A DNA stretch of 64,000 nucleotides from the NCBI GenBank assembly GCA_034667465.1, contig JAXDJV010000023.1, positions 62,001 through 126,000 on the forward strand, written 5' to 3'. The position numbers and the translations under genes were made by a program. Below are positions 16,858 to 25,871 of this stretch, piece by piece. The stretch comes from JAOBAU01 sp034667465. GTDB lineage: Bacteria; Acidobacteriota; Thermoanaerobaculia; Gp7-AA8. The notes under the pieces are model-generated. The model made no database searches and was not told the origin of the DNA. It worked only from the letters and a program-made list of their open reading frames with translations. Each line of letters begins with the position of its first letter. Within the stretch, counting starts at the first letter, position 1.

Positions 16858-18012
16858 ATGATCCAGTTCCATTCGCTCGAAGTCCCTCAGCTCGAACGCT
16901 TTCTCGAGCGTCATAAGGCGGGCCTGTCACTGAAGAGCGAGATGGATCTCGATCTCGTTTTGCGGCAAATCCTCCAGAAAGCCTACGAGTTCGTGCCGTC
17001 CGAGTCGGGCTCGATTCTGCTCGACGATCCGTTCCGCAAAGTGGCCGCGCGGCGCGAAAACGAGCTCGCTTTCATCGCCACATTCGGTCACGCCAGCCGC
17101 GACCTCATCGGCCAGCGTCTTTCGGCAAAGCATGGAATCGTCGGCCGCGTCTATCAGAGCGGCACGCCGTATCTCTCCACCGACGTCGAATCGGATGAGA
17201 ACTTCTATCCGCAGATCGACGCGCAGCTCGGCCACAAGACGGCGTCGGTCGTCTGCGTCCCGATCTACATCGGGAAGAACGTCTGCGGCGTACTCGAACT
17301 GATCAATCGTCTCGACGGACAGCCGTTCACGCTCCGCGACATGACGCTGCTCGAGATCTTCGCCGGCTACACATCCTTCACGCTGCAGAACGCGCTCGAT
17401 GCGCGGCGCGCGCACGAGCTGGCGAAGAAAGACGATCTCACCGGGCTCTATAACGATCGCTGGTTCAACGTCCGTCTCACCGAAACGCTGAACGACGCGC
17501 GTCAGAGCGGCAAACAGGCCGTGCTGATCTTCATGGATCTCGATCGCTTCAAGCTGATCAACGATCAGCACGGACATCTGGCCGGCAGCCAGGTGCTGCG
17601 CGAAGTTGGATTCCTCCTGAAGAGAATCGTGCAGCAGGGCGATGCGACGGTCGCCCGTTACGGCGGCGACGAGTTCGTGATGATCCTTCCCGACACCAGT
17701 CTCGAACAGGGTCTGGTCGTTTGCGAGGAGATTCGCGAGACGATCGAGCAGGCCAGTTTTCTCGATCGCGAGTGGGGTTTCAGCATGCCGCCGCTGCATC
17801 TGCGCGACGTGCTCTCCGCGTCGATCGGCATCGCGCACCACGTGCCTGATCCCGAACGGCAGCAGGCGGTCGAGCTCGAGAAAAGCGATCTGCTTCGCCG
17901 CGCCGATCTCGCAATGTATCGCGCGAAATCGCTCGGCAAGAATCAGGTCGTCGTCAGCCATTCCGGCGAAGATTTAACGTCGGCGCCCGGCATCATGCGC
18001 GCTTCGTCGTAA
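16858..18012 (+). CDS. GAF-GGDEF diguanylate cyclase
   Basis: The 384-residue product makes c-di-GMP from two GTP. A GAF sensor domain spans about 25-180. The GGDEF domain begins with KKDDLTGLYNDRWF at 190-203, has the substrate-binding FMDLDRFKLIND, and the intact active site GGDEF at 269-273. The RxxD inhibitory site expected just before it reads QQGD, so product inhibition through that site is probably lost. No membrane segments are present; it is soluble. The last 70 nt overlap the convergent ceramidase-like gene. Confidence 0.93.
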   Translation: MIQFHSLEVPQLERFLERHKAGLSLKSEMDLDLVLRQILQKAYEFVPSESGSILLDDPFRKVAARRENELAFIATFGHASRDLIGQRLSAKHGIVGRVYQSGTPYLSTDVESDENFYPQIDAQLGHKTASVVCVPIYIGKNVCGVLELINRLDGQPFTLRDMTLLEIFAGYTSFTLQNALDARRAHELAKKDDLTGLYNDRWFNVRLTETLNDARQSGKQAVLIFMDLDRFKLINDQHGHLAGSQVLREVGFLLKRIVQQGDATVARYGGDEFVMILPDTSLEQGLVVCEEIRETIEQASFLDREWGFSMPPLHLRDVLSASIGIAHHVPDPERQQAVELEKSDLLRRADLAMYRAKSLGKNQVVVSHSGEDLTSAPGIMRASS

Positions 18013-18689
18013 AGCCAGATCCAGACGGCGAGGGTTGCCAGCGCGGCGACGACATGCTTGAGCGTGTGGCCGCTGACGATCTCGTCGAACGCCGCGTAAA
18101 TCGGCCGGTCCCACGTCTCACATAGTTTTGCCGCGATGTAGCCGGCGGTCACGAACCAGAGCGGCCACTGCGGTCCGCGTCCGCTTCGGAAAAAGCGCGT
18201 GACGATGAACGCGAGAATCGGCAGCGCCTGAAAAACCGCGTATGGACGCAGGTCGTCGAGGGTCAGCCACCAGATGATCGTCGCGATGCCGAGCGCGCAC
18301 ATCAGCAGCAGCGCGCGCACGGAACGGATGTCGAGCAGCAGCAGAAAAAATGATGCGAAGGCGATCGTCATCGGCAGGCGATCGACGACGAGCGTCGCAT
18401 CGCGCGGACTCAGGTGATAGATCGACGAGCCGATGCCGGTGGCGAGCATGCCGGCGAAGAAGGTGAGGGTGATGGCATCGCGCCTCCTCACCTTCAACAA
18501 TCCCAGCACGCCGACAATCACGAAGCCGATGTTCGACAGTACGTTCAGCGCGTTCGGAATGCCGAGCATCGTTCGCTGATCGGCGAAGTCGTGATAGCGC
18601 GGATCCTGCGGAGTGCTCGGGATGAAGAGGAACGCGAGGAGCAGCGCCGCAATGCCGGCGGCGCAGGCCGCGAGGGTGACACGTGGCAT
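17943..18689 (-). CDS. ceramidase-family (CREST) integral membrane protein
   Basis: The 248-residue product has about seven hydrophobic segments and the three motif regions of the alkaline ceramidase/PAQR/Per1 (CREST) superfamily. They are FADQRTMLGIPNALNVLSNI near the N-terminus, SSIYHLSPRDATLVVDRLPM (Ser, His, Asp) in the middle, and GHTLKHVVAAL (two His) near the C-terminus. The Ser-His-Asp-His-His set is the zinc-dependent amide hydrolase site of this superfamily. The natural substrate in bacteria is unclear. Its last 70 nt overlap the convergent cyclase gene. Confidence 0.8.
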   Translation of the reverse strand: MPRVTLAACAAGIAALLLAFLFIPSTPQDPRYHDFADQRTMLGIPNALNVLSNIGFVIVGVLGLLKVRRRDAITLTFFAGMLATGIGSSIYHLSPRDATLVVDRLPMTIAFASFFLLLLDIRSVRALLLMCALGIATIIWWLTLDDLRPYAVFQALPILAFIVTRFFRSGRGPQWPLWFVTAGYIAAKLCETWDRPIYAAFDEIVSGHTLKHVVAALATLAVWIWLYDEARMMPGADVKSSPEWLTTT

Positions 18690-18766
18690 TGTGCCGATGA
18701 TCGCACAGAAGGCGCGAGTCCTACACAGAGCAGAGGCGTTTTGCTATCTTCCGGCATCCAGCAACC

Positions 18767-18773
18767 AGGAGGT
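18767..18773 (+). promoter_or_regulatory. ribosome binding site for glutamine synthetase (decides a TTG start)
   Basis: AGGAGGT lies 6 nt before TTG at 18780-18782. It is the strongest Shine-Dalgarno in this part of the window and identifies the non-ATG start. Confidence 0.85.
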
Positions 18774-18779
18774 CACGCA

Positions 18780-19790
18780 TTGGCGAAAATTACAGCTGAA
18801 TACATTTGGATCGACGGTCAGAAACCGACGGCGAAGCTTCGTTCGAAAACGAAGATTCTCGACGGACCGGTGAAGAAGGTCGAAGAGATTCCGGAATGGG
18901 GTTACGACGGATCGTCGACGGCACAGGCGACCGGTCATTTCAGCGATCTGCTCCTTCGCCCGGTGCGCATCGTTCCCGATCCGCTGCATCGCGAGAACGA
19001 TCTGCTCGTCCTCTGCGAAGTGCTGAATCCGGACGGCTCCGTGCACTGGAGCAACACGCGCGCGCACCTGCGCCAGGTGGCGGAGAAGTACGCCGGCCAG
19101 GAAGCATGGTTCGGCATCGAGCAGGAGTACACGCTGTTCGAAGGAAATCGCCCGATGGGCTGGCCGGATCACGGCTTCCCCGCGCCGCAGGGCGGTTACT
19201 ACTGCGGTGTCGGCAGCGATGAAGTGTTCGGCCGCGACGTCGTCGAAGCGCATGCCGAGGCGTGCATGCGCGCGGGCATCAGCATCGTCGGGACGAATGC
19301 TGAGGTGATGCCGGCGCAGTGGGAGTTTCAGATCGGCGCGCTCGGACCGCTCGACGTCGCCGATGAGCTCTGGCTCGCGCGCTGGCTGCTGTATCGGATC
19401 GGCGAAGACTTCGGCGTCAGCGCGACGCTTTATCCGAAGCCGGTCAAGGGCGACTGGAACGGCGCCGGCGCACACACGAACTTCTCGACGAAGGCGATGC
19501 GCGAAGAGGGCGGCCTGAAGATCATCGAAGCAGCGATGAAGAAGCTCGAAGGAAAACACGACGAGCACATGAAGGTGTACGGGGCGCACAACGAAGAGCG
19601 GCTCACCGGGATGCACGAGACGGCGCCGATCCATTCGTTCCGCTACGGCACGAGCGATCGCGGCGCGTCGGTGCGCATTCCGATGGCAACCGCAAACACC
19701 GGCAAAGGGTATTTCGAAGATCGTCGTCCGGCAGCGAACATGGACCCGTATCAGGTCTGCGCGATGCTGATGGAAACGGTCTGCGGTTAG
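18780..19790 (+). CDS. glnII: glutamine synthetase, type II (eukaryote-like)
   Basis: Glutamine synthetase makes glutamine from glutamate, ammonia and ATP. The 336-residue length and the sequence identify the short type II form and not the 450-residue GlnA. Seen are WGYDGSSTAQATG near the N-terminus, FGIEQEYTLFEG (metal-binding Glu), GDWNGAGAHTNFSTK (ATP/glutamate site) and NTGKGYFEDRRPAANMDPY. The GSI adenylylation tyrosine region is absent. The start is TTG at 18780, set by an AGGAGGT box; the frame is open further upstream but without homology. A palindromic repeat follows the stop and the next gene on the minus strand is an ATP-grasp enzyme. Confidence 0.96.
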   Translation: MAKITAEYIWIDGQKPTAKLRSKTKILDGPVKKVEEIPEWGYDGSSTAQATGHFSDLLLRPVRIVPDPLHRENDLLVLCEVLNPDGSVHWSNTRAHLRQVAEKYAGQEAWFGIEQEYTLFEGNRPMGWPDHGFPAPQGGYYCGVGSDEVFGRDVVEAHAEACMRAGISIVGTNAEVMPAQWEFQIGALGPLDVADELWLARWLLYRIGEDFGVSATLYPKPVKGDWNGAGAHTNFSTKAMREEGGLKIIEAAMKKLEGKHDEHMKVYGAHNEERLTGMHETAPIHSFRYGTSDRGASVRIPMATANTGKGYFEDRRPAANMDPYQVCAMLMETVCG

Positions 19791-19797
19791 CGTAATT

Positions 19798-19886
19798 GTC
19801 ATCCCGAGCGTATGCGAGGGATCCGGGAGGGCGGCGCGCGGTACGGCGCCCCCCACACCCGGATCCCTCGCTACGCTCGGGATGAC
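19798..19886. repeat. dispersed palindromic repeat R3
   Basis: The arms are GTCATCCCGAGCGTATGCGA at the left and CTCGCTACGCTCGGGATGAC at the right, a CCCGAG subtype shared with R7. It lies between convergent glnII and the ATP-grasp gene and supplies the ATP-grasp gene's last codons (TCA TCC CGA GCG TAG). Confidence 0.9.
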
Positions 19887-20899
19887 GGCCGGCGTTGCAT
19901 CGCCGCATCGACGATCGCGGCGATCAGCTCGCGGTAGCTCCTTCCTGATTCTTTCGCCGCCATCGCCAGCTCTGCAGTCGGATCGAGCCACGGATTCGGA
20001 TTCGCCTCGATGAGATAGACGCGGCCGTTTCCGTCGAGACGGAGATCGATGCGCGCGTAGTCGCGAAGCTTCAGCGCGCGAAATGCGGTGACGGCGACGC
20101 GCTGAATCTCCGCTGTCAGCTCCTCATCCAGATCCTTCGCCGGGGCCGACTTCGTTTTCTTATACGCCTCGGTGCGCACATCGAACTTCACTTCGTATCC
20201 GGCGATGTGCGGCATTCCTTCGGGGAGTTGCGAGAGATCGAGCTCGATGAGCGGCAACGCTTCCGGCGGATCGTTGCCGAGCACGCCGGCGTAAATCTCG
20301 CGTCCTTCGATGTACTCCTCGACGAGCGCCGGCGATGCGAACTCGTCGTGAATCCAGGTGATCCGCTCGAAGAGCTCTTTGATGGATGAGACCACCGAGT
20401 TTGCGTCGATTCCTTTCGACGCGTCTTCCGCCGCCGGTTTCACGATCACCGGAAAGTGGATGTCCTGCGCGAAATCGGCACGCCCTTTGTCGATCACCGC
20501 GGCATACGGTGTGTAGAGTCCGTAGTTGCGGACGATCATCTTCGCGACGACCTTTTCCATGGCCAGATACGAGCCCTGCGGTCCCGCGCCGGTGTAATGG
20601 CGGCCGATCAGATCGAGGTACGCGGCGAAATGCATCTCCATCGTGTCGTCGCCGTTGTACGACTCGACGAGATTGAAGAAGAGCTCAGTGTCGGAGCGCG
20701 CCAGCGATGCGAGCGTCTGAGGTTTTCCGTCGATGCCGATGATCGACGGCTCGTGACCGAGCTCGCGCAATGCGTCGGCAATCGCCTCGACGTCGGTCTT
20801 CTTTCGACGCTTCGATTTCTTCGGCAGCGATGCTTCGATGTCGGCGCCCGGATACTCTTCGTATCCTTCGAACCGGCCGACCAGAATGCCGACCTTCAT
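19871..20899 (-). CDS. ATP-grasp ligase (D-Ala-D-Ala ligase-like)
   Basis: The 342-residue product has the ATP-grasp fold of the D-alanine-D-alanine ligase family, which joins a carboxylate to an amine through an acyl phosphate. LVESYNGDDTMEMHFA is the N-terminal substrate lobe, FPVIVKPAAEDASKGID the ATP-grasp Lys and loop, LVEEYIEGREIY the hinge, and ARIDLRLDGNGRVYLIEANPNP the Mg ligands (Asp, Glu, Asn). It is not a canonical Ddl: a KKSKRRKKTD insertion lies near residue 30. Its ATG overlaps the stop of the zinc-peptidase gene (TGATG), so both are coupled. The last residues PSSRA and the TAG come from repeat R3. Confidence 0.88.
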   Translation of the reverse strand: MKVGILVGRFEGYEEYPGADIEASLPKKSKRRKKTDVEAIADALRELGHEPSIIGIDGKPQTLASLARSDTELFFNLVESYNGDDTMEMHFAAYLDLIGRHYTGAGPQGSYLAMEKVVAKMIVRNYGLYTPYAAVIDKGRADFAQDIHFPVIVKPAAEDASKGIDANSVVSSIKELFERITWIHDEFASPALVEEYIEGREIYAGVLGNDPPEALPLIELDLSQLPEGMPHIAGYEVKFDVRTEAYKKTKSAPAKDLDEELTAEIQRVAVTAFRALKLRDYARIDLRLDGNGRVYLIEANPNPWLDPTAELAMAAKESGRSYRELIAAIVDAAMQRRPSSRA

Positions 20900-21936
20900 C
20901 ACGGTTTCCGATGGCGCAGCGGCCGGGTTCCGGTGAGGAACGTCATCGCCAGCGCGGTGACGTAGACGGTGAGCTCGACCATCGCCGAGCGGCTTCGTTC
21001 GCGCGGCGCGGAGAGTTGCAGATCGCGCAGTTTCTGTTCGATGGCGACGACGAGCGCGCGGACGAGCGTCCGCCGCACACCGGTCCAGTAGTTGACCTTA
21101 TCGACGATGTCGCGCCGATGTTCGGCAAGCAGTTCCGCGGCGTCGCGATAGTCGTCGTCGTTCCCGACGACGCGGCGCGACGGCTCGACGAAGATGTCGG
21201 TGAGATCGGCGTCAAGTGCCAGTCCGGCAATCAGCTCCGATTCATCGGAGTGATACTCGCGATAGAACTCTTCGACGGTCTGCTCCATCTCATCGACCGT
21301 GACGTCTGTCTCGCCGGTTGCATGCTTCGGCGGAAGATCGCCGACCGCGCGCGCAATCCGATCCATGTAGAGAAGCTTGCGCATTGCGCCCCAGCCGGCG
21401 TACCGCTGGCGCCAGTTCGATTCGCGATCGAGCCAGACCGCGAACGTCTCCGCGAAATCTTCGTCGGGATGTTTCTGCGCGTACCAGCCGGCGATGTGCC
21501 GCACGTAGTCGCGCGAGAAGGGAACGAACGGATAGTCATCGCGGTATGGCCGACGAAAGGAGCCGAAGAGCTCGTGCCAGTCGTCGCTGCGATAGAACTC
21601 GTATGCGTAGTTGAATGCGTGGCCGGCTTCGTGTCGGAGATACATCATGATCTCGCGCTCGCCTTCGATGTCGTTCACGGCTGCTTCGATGTGCGAAACG
21701 CGCCGGTCCCCCAGATAAAACGGGATGCCGATGACCGGCTCCTCGGACGGACATCCCCATTCATCCGACAGGTAACAGAGCGGGCGGTAGTGATGAAGTC
21801 CGGCCGCTTCGAGCTCGTCGTAAAGACGTCGGACGTACTCGGCGACCGGCGATTGCTCGAGATTCAGTCCGAGCTCACGGATCGGAACCGGAAGGAGTTG
21901 CCGCGCCTCGGGCGGCGCTTTTTCGAAGGCAACCAC
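20899..21936 (-). CDS. putative zinc-binding metallopeptidase (Peptidase_Mx-like)
   Basis: The 345-residue product carries LRHEAGHAFNYAY with His102, Glu103 and His106 of an HExxH zinc site, and DEDFAETFAVWL at about 159-170, where Glu163 would be the third ligand. This spacing and the AETFAVWL string fit the putative zinc metallopeptidase family often labelled Peptidase_Mx. No signal peptide is seen, so it is likely cytoplasmic. The gene is translationally coupled to a D-Ala-D-Ala-ligase-like ATP-grasp gene downstream, which suggests a pathway that makes and trims a peptide or peptide-like product. A hydrophobic stretch near the C-terminus (MVELTVYVTALAMTFL) may associate with membrane. Confidence 0.75.
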   Translation of the reverse strand: MVAFEKAPPEARQLLPVPIRELGLNLEQSPVAEYVRRLYDELEAAGLHHYRPLCYLSDEWGCPSEEPVIGIPFYLGDRRVSHIEAAVNDIEGEREIMMYLRHEAGHAFNYAYEFYRSDDWHELFGSFRRPYRDDYPFVPFSRDYVRHIAGWYAQKHPDEDFAETFAVWLDRESNWRQRYAGWGAMRKLLYMDRIARAVGDLPPKHATGETDVTVDEMEQTVEEFYREYHSDESELIAGLALDADLTDIFVEPSRRVVGNDDDYRDAAELLAEHRRDIVDKVNYWTGVRRTLVRALVVAIEQKLRDLQLSAPRERSRSAMVELTVYVTALAMTFLTGTRPLRHRKP

Positions 21937-22100
21937 GGTGCGCGGAAGAGCAACAAGCGCGCCGCCGCCCGTCCGAACTCTGGACAGCTGTCCACGAACA
22001 GAATGGCGCCTGGTGGCCGGTGAATTCAGTAAGTATCGTTGAATCAGCTATTTACGTGTATTGGCCGGCGTGGCCGCAGGGTTGCGATAGCACCGCGATC

Positions 22101-23837
22101 ATGATGACTCCCGAACAAGTGTCCCTCGTTCCGCTGCGTGGCGGAATCTTTGCGCTGGTGATGACCGTGATGCTGATCGCTACAGGCATGGCGGGATTCT
22201 GGGGCACGCACAGGCACCATGAAGAACAGTCCAGGCGACTTTCCGCGATGGAAGATCTCGTCTGGCAGGCCATCCTTATTCATGACGCGCGCACAGGCGC
22301 TGCCGAAATGGCGATGGTGTCGGGTGATGCGCAATCGATCCAGCGATATCGGTCGCTGGCGACGGAGAGCGCCCGCGTTGCGAGGAAGTTGCACGAGATG
22401 AGGATCACGCCTGCGACTGAGTCCGTACTGTCGAATCTCGACGCGATGACGAAGATCGAAGATCAGGCCATCGCGACGGGCGAGCTCCGAACTCGTCCGC
22501 CCGACGCGTTGCTCTGGCAGCATGAAGCCGCGGCGGCGCGGCTTCGGCTGACACTCGAGGCGTTACCGCGTGAGACGACGAAACAGCGCAAACTTCTGAG
22601 TGAGCGACGAAGCGAGCTGTCGCGCTGGCTCGTCAGCATCCTGGCGCTGGCGACTGCGACGCTCGTCGTCAGCTCGCTGCTGATCACACGCACGACCAGA
22701 AAACAGATTGCTTCGAAGCGTCACGCTGATCAGCGCTACAACCAGGCGAGCCGGCAGAATCGATTGATCCTCGACGCGACGGCAGACGGAATCGTCGGTA
22801 TCGATCGGGAGGGAGAGGTTGTCTTTTTCAATCCGTCCGCTGCGCGAATGGCGCACGTCGATCTGCAAACCGGTGTTTCTCCGGCGGTGCACATTCTCAA
22901 CGCGCTCCAGGCAGCGCGCGCGGAGCTGATGCCGGCACTTGTCGCGGGCGAGGTCATCGTACCGCGCGAATTCGATCTGGTGCGCGACGACGGCAGCACG
23001 CTTCCGGCTGAGATCTCGGCCGCGCCTCTGCGCGACGACGAGGGTTTGGTGTGCGGCGGTGTTTTCACGATTCGCGACGTGACGCAGCGGCGCGAGCTCG
23101 ACGTGATGAAGAGCCAGTTCGTCGCGACCGTCAGCCATGAGCTGCGCACGCCGCTCACCGCGATCCGCGGCTCGCTCACATTGCTCAGCGGCGGACATTT
23201 CGGCACGCTCGTGGAGCGAGGACAGCGGCTGCTCACCATCGCCATCAACAACACTGACCGGCTCTCGCGGCTCGTCAACAACATCCTCGATCTCGAACGG
23301 ATCGAGTCGGATTCTTCGATGGAGCTCGCTCGCTGCAATGGCGGCGAGTTGGCGCTGCAGACGGTCGAAACGATGCGCGGTATCGCGGAAGCAAGCGACA
23401 TTCGCCTGCTGGTGTCGCCGGCGGATGTCGACATTCGCGCCGACGGCGATCGCATCGTGCAGGTCCTGACGAATCTGATCGGCAACGCCATCAAGTTCTC
23501 GCCGGCCGGATCGACGATCGACGTCGGCGTGCGCAGGAGAGAGCGTGAAGCGGTCTTCCACGTTCGCGATCAGGGGCGCGGCATCCCGGCCGAAAAGCTG
23601 GAGCTGGTCTTCGGCCGCTTTCAGCAGGTCGACGCATCGGATGCGCGCGAAAAGGGCGGGACCGGTCTCGGACTGGCGATCTGCCGGTCGATCGTCGAAG
23701 AGCACGGCGGGCGAATCCGCGTCGAGAGCACGGAGGGGAAGGGAAGCACGTTCACGTTCACGATTCCGTTGTTCGCCGAGGCGGCAGAAGTCGCGGAAGC
23801 GTTTCCGCTGGCGTCGATGCTTGCACAGCAGGCGTGA
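22101..23837 (+). CDS. membrane sensor histidine kinase with PAS domain
   Basis: The 578-residue product has a membrane helix at about 14-36, an extracytoplasmic four-helix-type sensor, a second helix near 170-190 (LVSILALATATLVVSSLLI), a PAS domain (about 215-330, ILDATADGIVGIDREGEVVF), HisKA with His346 in SHELRTPL, and HATPase_c with N (NLIGNAIKFS), G1 (DQGRGIP) and G2 (GGTGLGLAI) boxes. It should autophosphorylate and pass phosphate to an unlinked response regulator; none is adjacent. The start is the first ATG of an ATGATG pair; the upstream extension of the frame looks non-coding. Confidence 0.93.
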   Translation: MMTPEQVSLVPLRGGIFALVMTVMLIATGMAGFWGTHRHHEEQSRRLSAMEDLVWQAILIHDARTGAAEMAMVSGDAQSIQRYRSLATESARVARKLHEMRITPATESVLSNLDAMTKIEDQAIATGELRTRPPDALLWQHEAAAARLRLTLEALPRETTKQRKLLSERRSELSRWLVSILALATATLVVSSLLITRTTRKQIASKRHADQRYNQASRQNRLILDATADGIVGIDREGEVVFFNPSAARMAHVDLQTGVSPAVHILNALQAARAELMPALVAGEVIVPREFDLVRDDGSTLPAEISAAPLRDDEGLVCGGVFTIRDVTQRRELDVMKSQFVATVSHELRTPLTAIRGSLTLLSGGHFGTLVERGQRLLTIAINNTDRLSRLVNNILDLERIESDSSMELARCNGGELALQTVETMRGIAEASDIRLLVSPADVDIRADGDRIVQVLTNLIGNAIKFSPAGSTIDVGVRRREREAVFHVRDQGRGIPAEKLELVFGRFQQVDASDAREKGGTGLGLAICRSIVEEHGGRIRVESTEGKGSTFTFTIPLFAEAAEVAEAFPLASMLAQQA

Positions 23838-23857
23838 GGACACGAAGGTCGTGCGCG

Positions 23858-23869
23858 GCTCAGGATGAC
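23858..23869. repeat. half-copy of the palindromic repeat (R4)
   Basis: Only the end GCTCAGGATGAC is present, directly beside the Kup stop codon at 23871. It lies between convergent kinase and transporter genes. Confidence 0.6.
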
Positions 23870-23870
23870 G

Positions 23871-25760
23871 TTAGATTTCGATCTGTGCGCCGAGCTCGAT
23901 GACCTGATTCGTCGGCAGGCAGAAGAATCCTGATGCGCTGCTGGCGTTGCGCATCATCCACGCGAAGAGTTTCTCGCGCCAGATGGCCATGCCCGGCTGC
24001 CGCGTGACGACGAGCGTTTCGCGTCCGAGGAAGTAGCTGGTCGACATCGGCTGCAGCGAAAGCTTGTCGCTCGGGAGCTTCTCGAGGAACTCGGGGATGT
24101 TCGGCTCTTCCATGAAACCGAAGCGGACGATGAGGCGATAGACGCCCTGTCCGAGGTCGGTCAGATCGTAGCGTTCGCCGATGTCGAGATGCGGCGTCTC
24201 TTCGTTCGACATCGTCAGCAGGATGACGCGCTTGTGCACGACTTTGTTGTGCTTGATGTTGTGCAGCATCGTGGTCGGAACGCCGTCCATGCTGCGCGAC
24301 ATGAAGATGGCGGTGCCGGGAACGCGCGGAATCGTGTTCCGCGCGAGGTCGCGCAGAAAATCGTCGATGCCGAGCGTCTGCTCCTGGAGGCGGCGGTTGA
24401 GAATCTCGCGCCCCGTTCGCCAGGTGGTCATCAGCGTGAAGGCGAAGAGCCCGACGACGAGCGGGAACCAGCCGCCGTCGAGTATTTTCACGATGTTCGC
24501 GCCGAAGAATGCGAAGTCGATGATGAGCACCGGGATCGTGAAGCCGAGGATCGCGATCATCTTCCAGCGCCAGCGTTCGCGCTCTACGACCGCGAGAAGC
24601 AGCGTGGTGATCCCCATCGTCGCGGTGACGGCGACGCCGTACGCGGCGGCCAGCGCGCTCGATTCTTTGAACGCGACGACGAGGCCGATCGCGGAGAACA
24701 TCAGCATCCAGTTGATCGACGGAATGTAGATCTGGCCGATCTCGCGCGCCGAGGTGTGGCGAATCTCGATACGCGGAATGTAGCCGAGCTGCACTCCCTG
24801 CCGCGTCAGCGAAAAGGCACCGGAGATGACGGCCTGCGACGCGATGACGGTTGCGACCGCGGAGAGCGCGACGAGCGGCAGCACGGCCCACTTCGGCGCC
24901 ATTTCGAAGAAGGGATGGTTGACGGCGCCGGGCGTGTGCAGAAGCATCGCTCCCTGGCCGAAGTAATTGAGGAGCAGTGCGGGGAAGACGAGGCTGAACC
25001 AGACCATCCGAATCGGCTTCACGCCGAAGTGGCCCATGTCGGCGTAGAGCGCTTCGCCGCCGGTGACGCATAAGAAGACGGCGCCGAGGACGAGGAAGCC
25101 CTGAACCTGGTTGCGAATGAAGAATTCGACCGCGTAGCCAGGCCACGCCGCGTAGAGAACGTGCGGTTCGCGGATGATGTGTTGTATGCCGAGGATTGAC
25201 AGGACGGCGAACCAGACGAGCATCACCGGTCCGAACGCGGCGCCGACTTTGCCGGTGCCGAGGCGCTGCATGAAGAAAAGGATGATCAGCACGAAGATCG
25301 TGATGTAGACGATGTACGGCTTGAACATCGGCGTGGCGACGTCGAGACCCTCGATGGCGCTGAGGACGGAGATGGCCGGCGTGATCATGCCGTCGCCATA
25401 CAGCAGCGCGGATCCGAAGAGTCCGAGGGCGATGAGGACGCCGCGTCGCGCGCTCGTCCGTCCGTCGCCACGCGCGCGGACGAGCGACATCAGCGCGAGG
25501 ATTCCGCCTTCGCCGCGGTTGTCGGCGCGCATGACGAAGATCAGATATTTGATGGAGATGACGATGACGAGCGACCAGAAGATGAGCGACAGAATCCCGA
25601 AGATGTTGGCGGGTGTCGGCGGAACGCCGTGCTGCGAATGAAAGCATTCGCGAAGGGCGTAAAGCGGACTCGTCCCGATGTCGCCGTATACGACTCCGAG
25701 GGCGCCGAGGGAGAGAGTGAGAAAGTAGCGACGACTTGGTCGTTGAGTTGCGGATTGCAT
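23871..25760 (-). CDS. kup: Kup-family potassium uptake protein
   Basis: Kup (TrkD) imports potassium with protons through the inner membrane. The 629-residue product begins with a short cytoplasmic tail, then GALGVVYGDIGTSPLYALRE, the family signature in helix 1. About 12 hydrophobic segments run to residue 445, with YGDGMITPAISVLSAIEG in the middle, followed by a cytoplasmic domain of about 180 residues. Length and order match E. coli Kup (622). The upstream leader is short (about 20 nt to a GATACC box), which leaves no room for a c-di-AMP riboswitch. Confidence 0.96.
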   Translation of the reverse strand: MQSATQRPSRRYFLTLSLGALGVVYGDIGTSPLYALRECFHSQHGVPPTPANIFGILSLIFWSLVIVISIKYLIFVMRADNRGEGGILALMSLVRARGDGRTSARRGVLIALGLFGSALLYGDGMITPAISVLSAIEGLDVATPMFKPYIVYITIFVLIILFFMQRLGTGKVGAAFGPVMLVWFAVLSILGIQHIIREPHVLYAAWPGYAVEFFIRNQVQGFLVLGAVFLCVTGGEALYADMGHFGVKPIRMVWFSLVFPALLLNYFGQGAMLLHTPGAVNHPFFEMAPKWAVLPLVALSAVATVIASQAVISGAFSLTRQGVQLGYIPRIEIRHTSAREIGQIYIPSINWMLMFSAIGLVVAFKESSALAAAYGVAVTATMGITTLLLAVVERERWRWKMIAILGFTIPVLIIDFAFFGANIVKILDGGWFPLVVGLFAFTLMTTWRTGREILNRRLQEQTLGIDDFLRDLARNTIPRVPGTAIFMSRSMDGVPTTMLHNIKHNKVVHKRVILLTMSNEETPHLDIGERYDLTDLGQGVYRLIVRFGFMEEPNIPEFLEKLPSDKLSLQPMSTSYFLGRETLVVTRQPGMAIWREKLFAWMMRNASSASGFFCLPTNQVIELGAQIEI

Positions 25761-25798
25761 CGAACGGGGAGGGAAACGGTATCACACCTCACAAAGAG

Positions 25799-25821
25799 TG
25801 GCTTCTCGATTGCTCTATACT
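25799..25821 (+). promoter_or_regulatory. possible promoter of the PKD protein gene
   Basis: TATACT at 25816-25821 is a fair -10 box about 50 nt before the ATG. Overlapping it, TGGC and TTGC at 25799-25813 have the GG-N10-GC spacing of a sigma-54 promoter. The two readings exclude each other, and no sigma-54 activator gene is seen in the window. Confidence 0.25.
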
Positions 25822-25871
25822 TCGGTCACGCAGAGGTTTACGCGAAATATGGAGTCCGAGGAGCGGTTGGC

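Noticed and set aside
25761..25800. c-di-AMP (ydaO) riboswitch before kup
   Set aside because: The leader is far too short for that aptamer and lacks its conserved segments.
25799..25813. Sigma-54 promoter (TGGC-N7-TTGC)
   Set aside because: Only the GG and GC spacing fits, the rest of the consensus is poor, and an ordinary -10 box overlaps it; kept only as a low-confidence note within the promoter entry.
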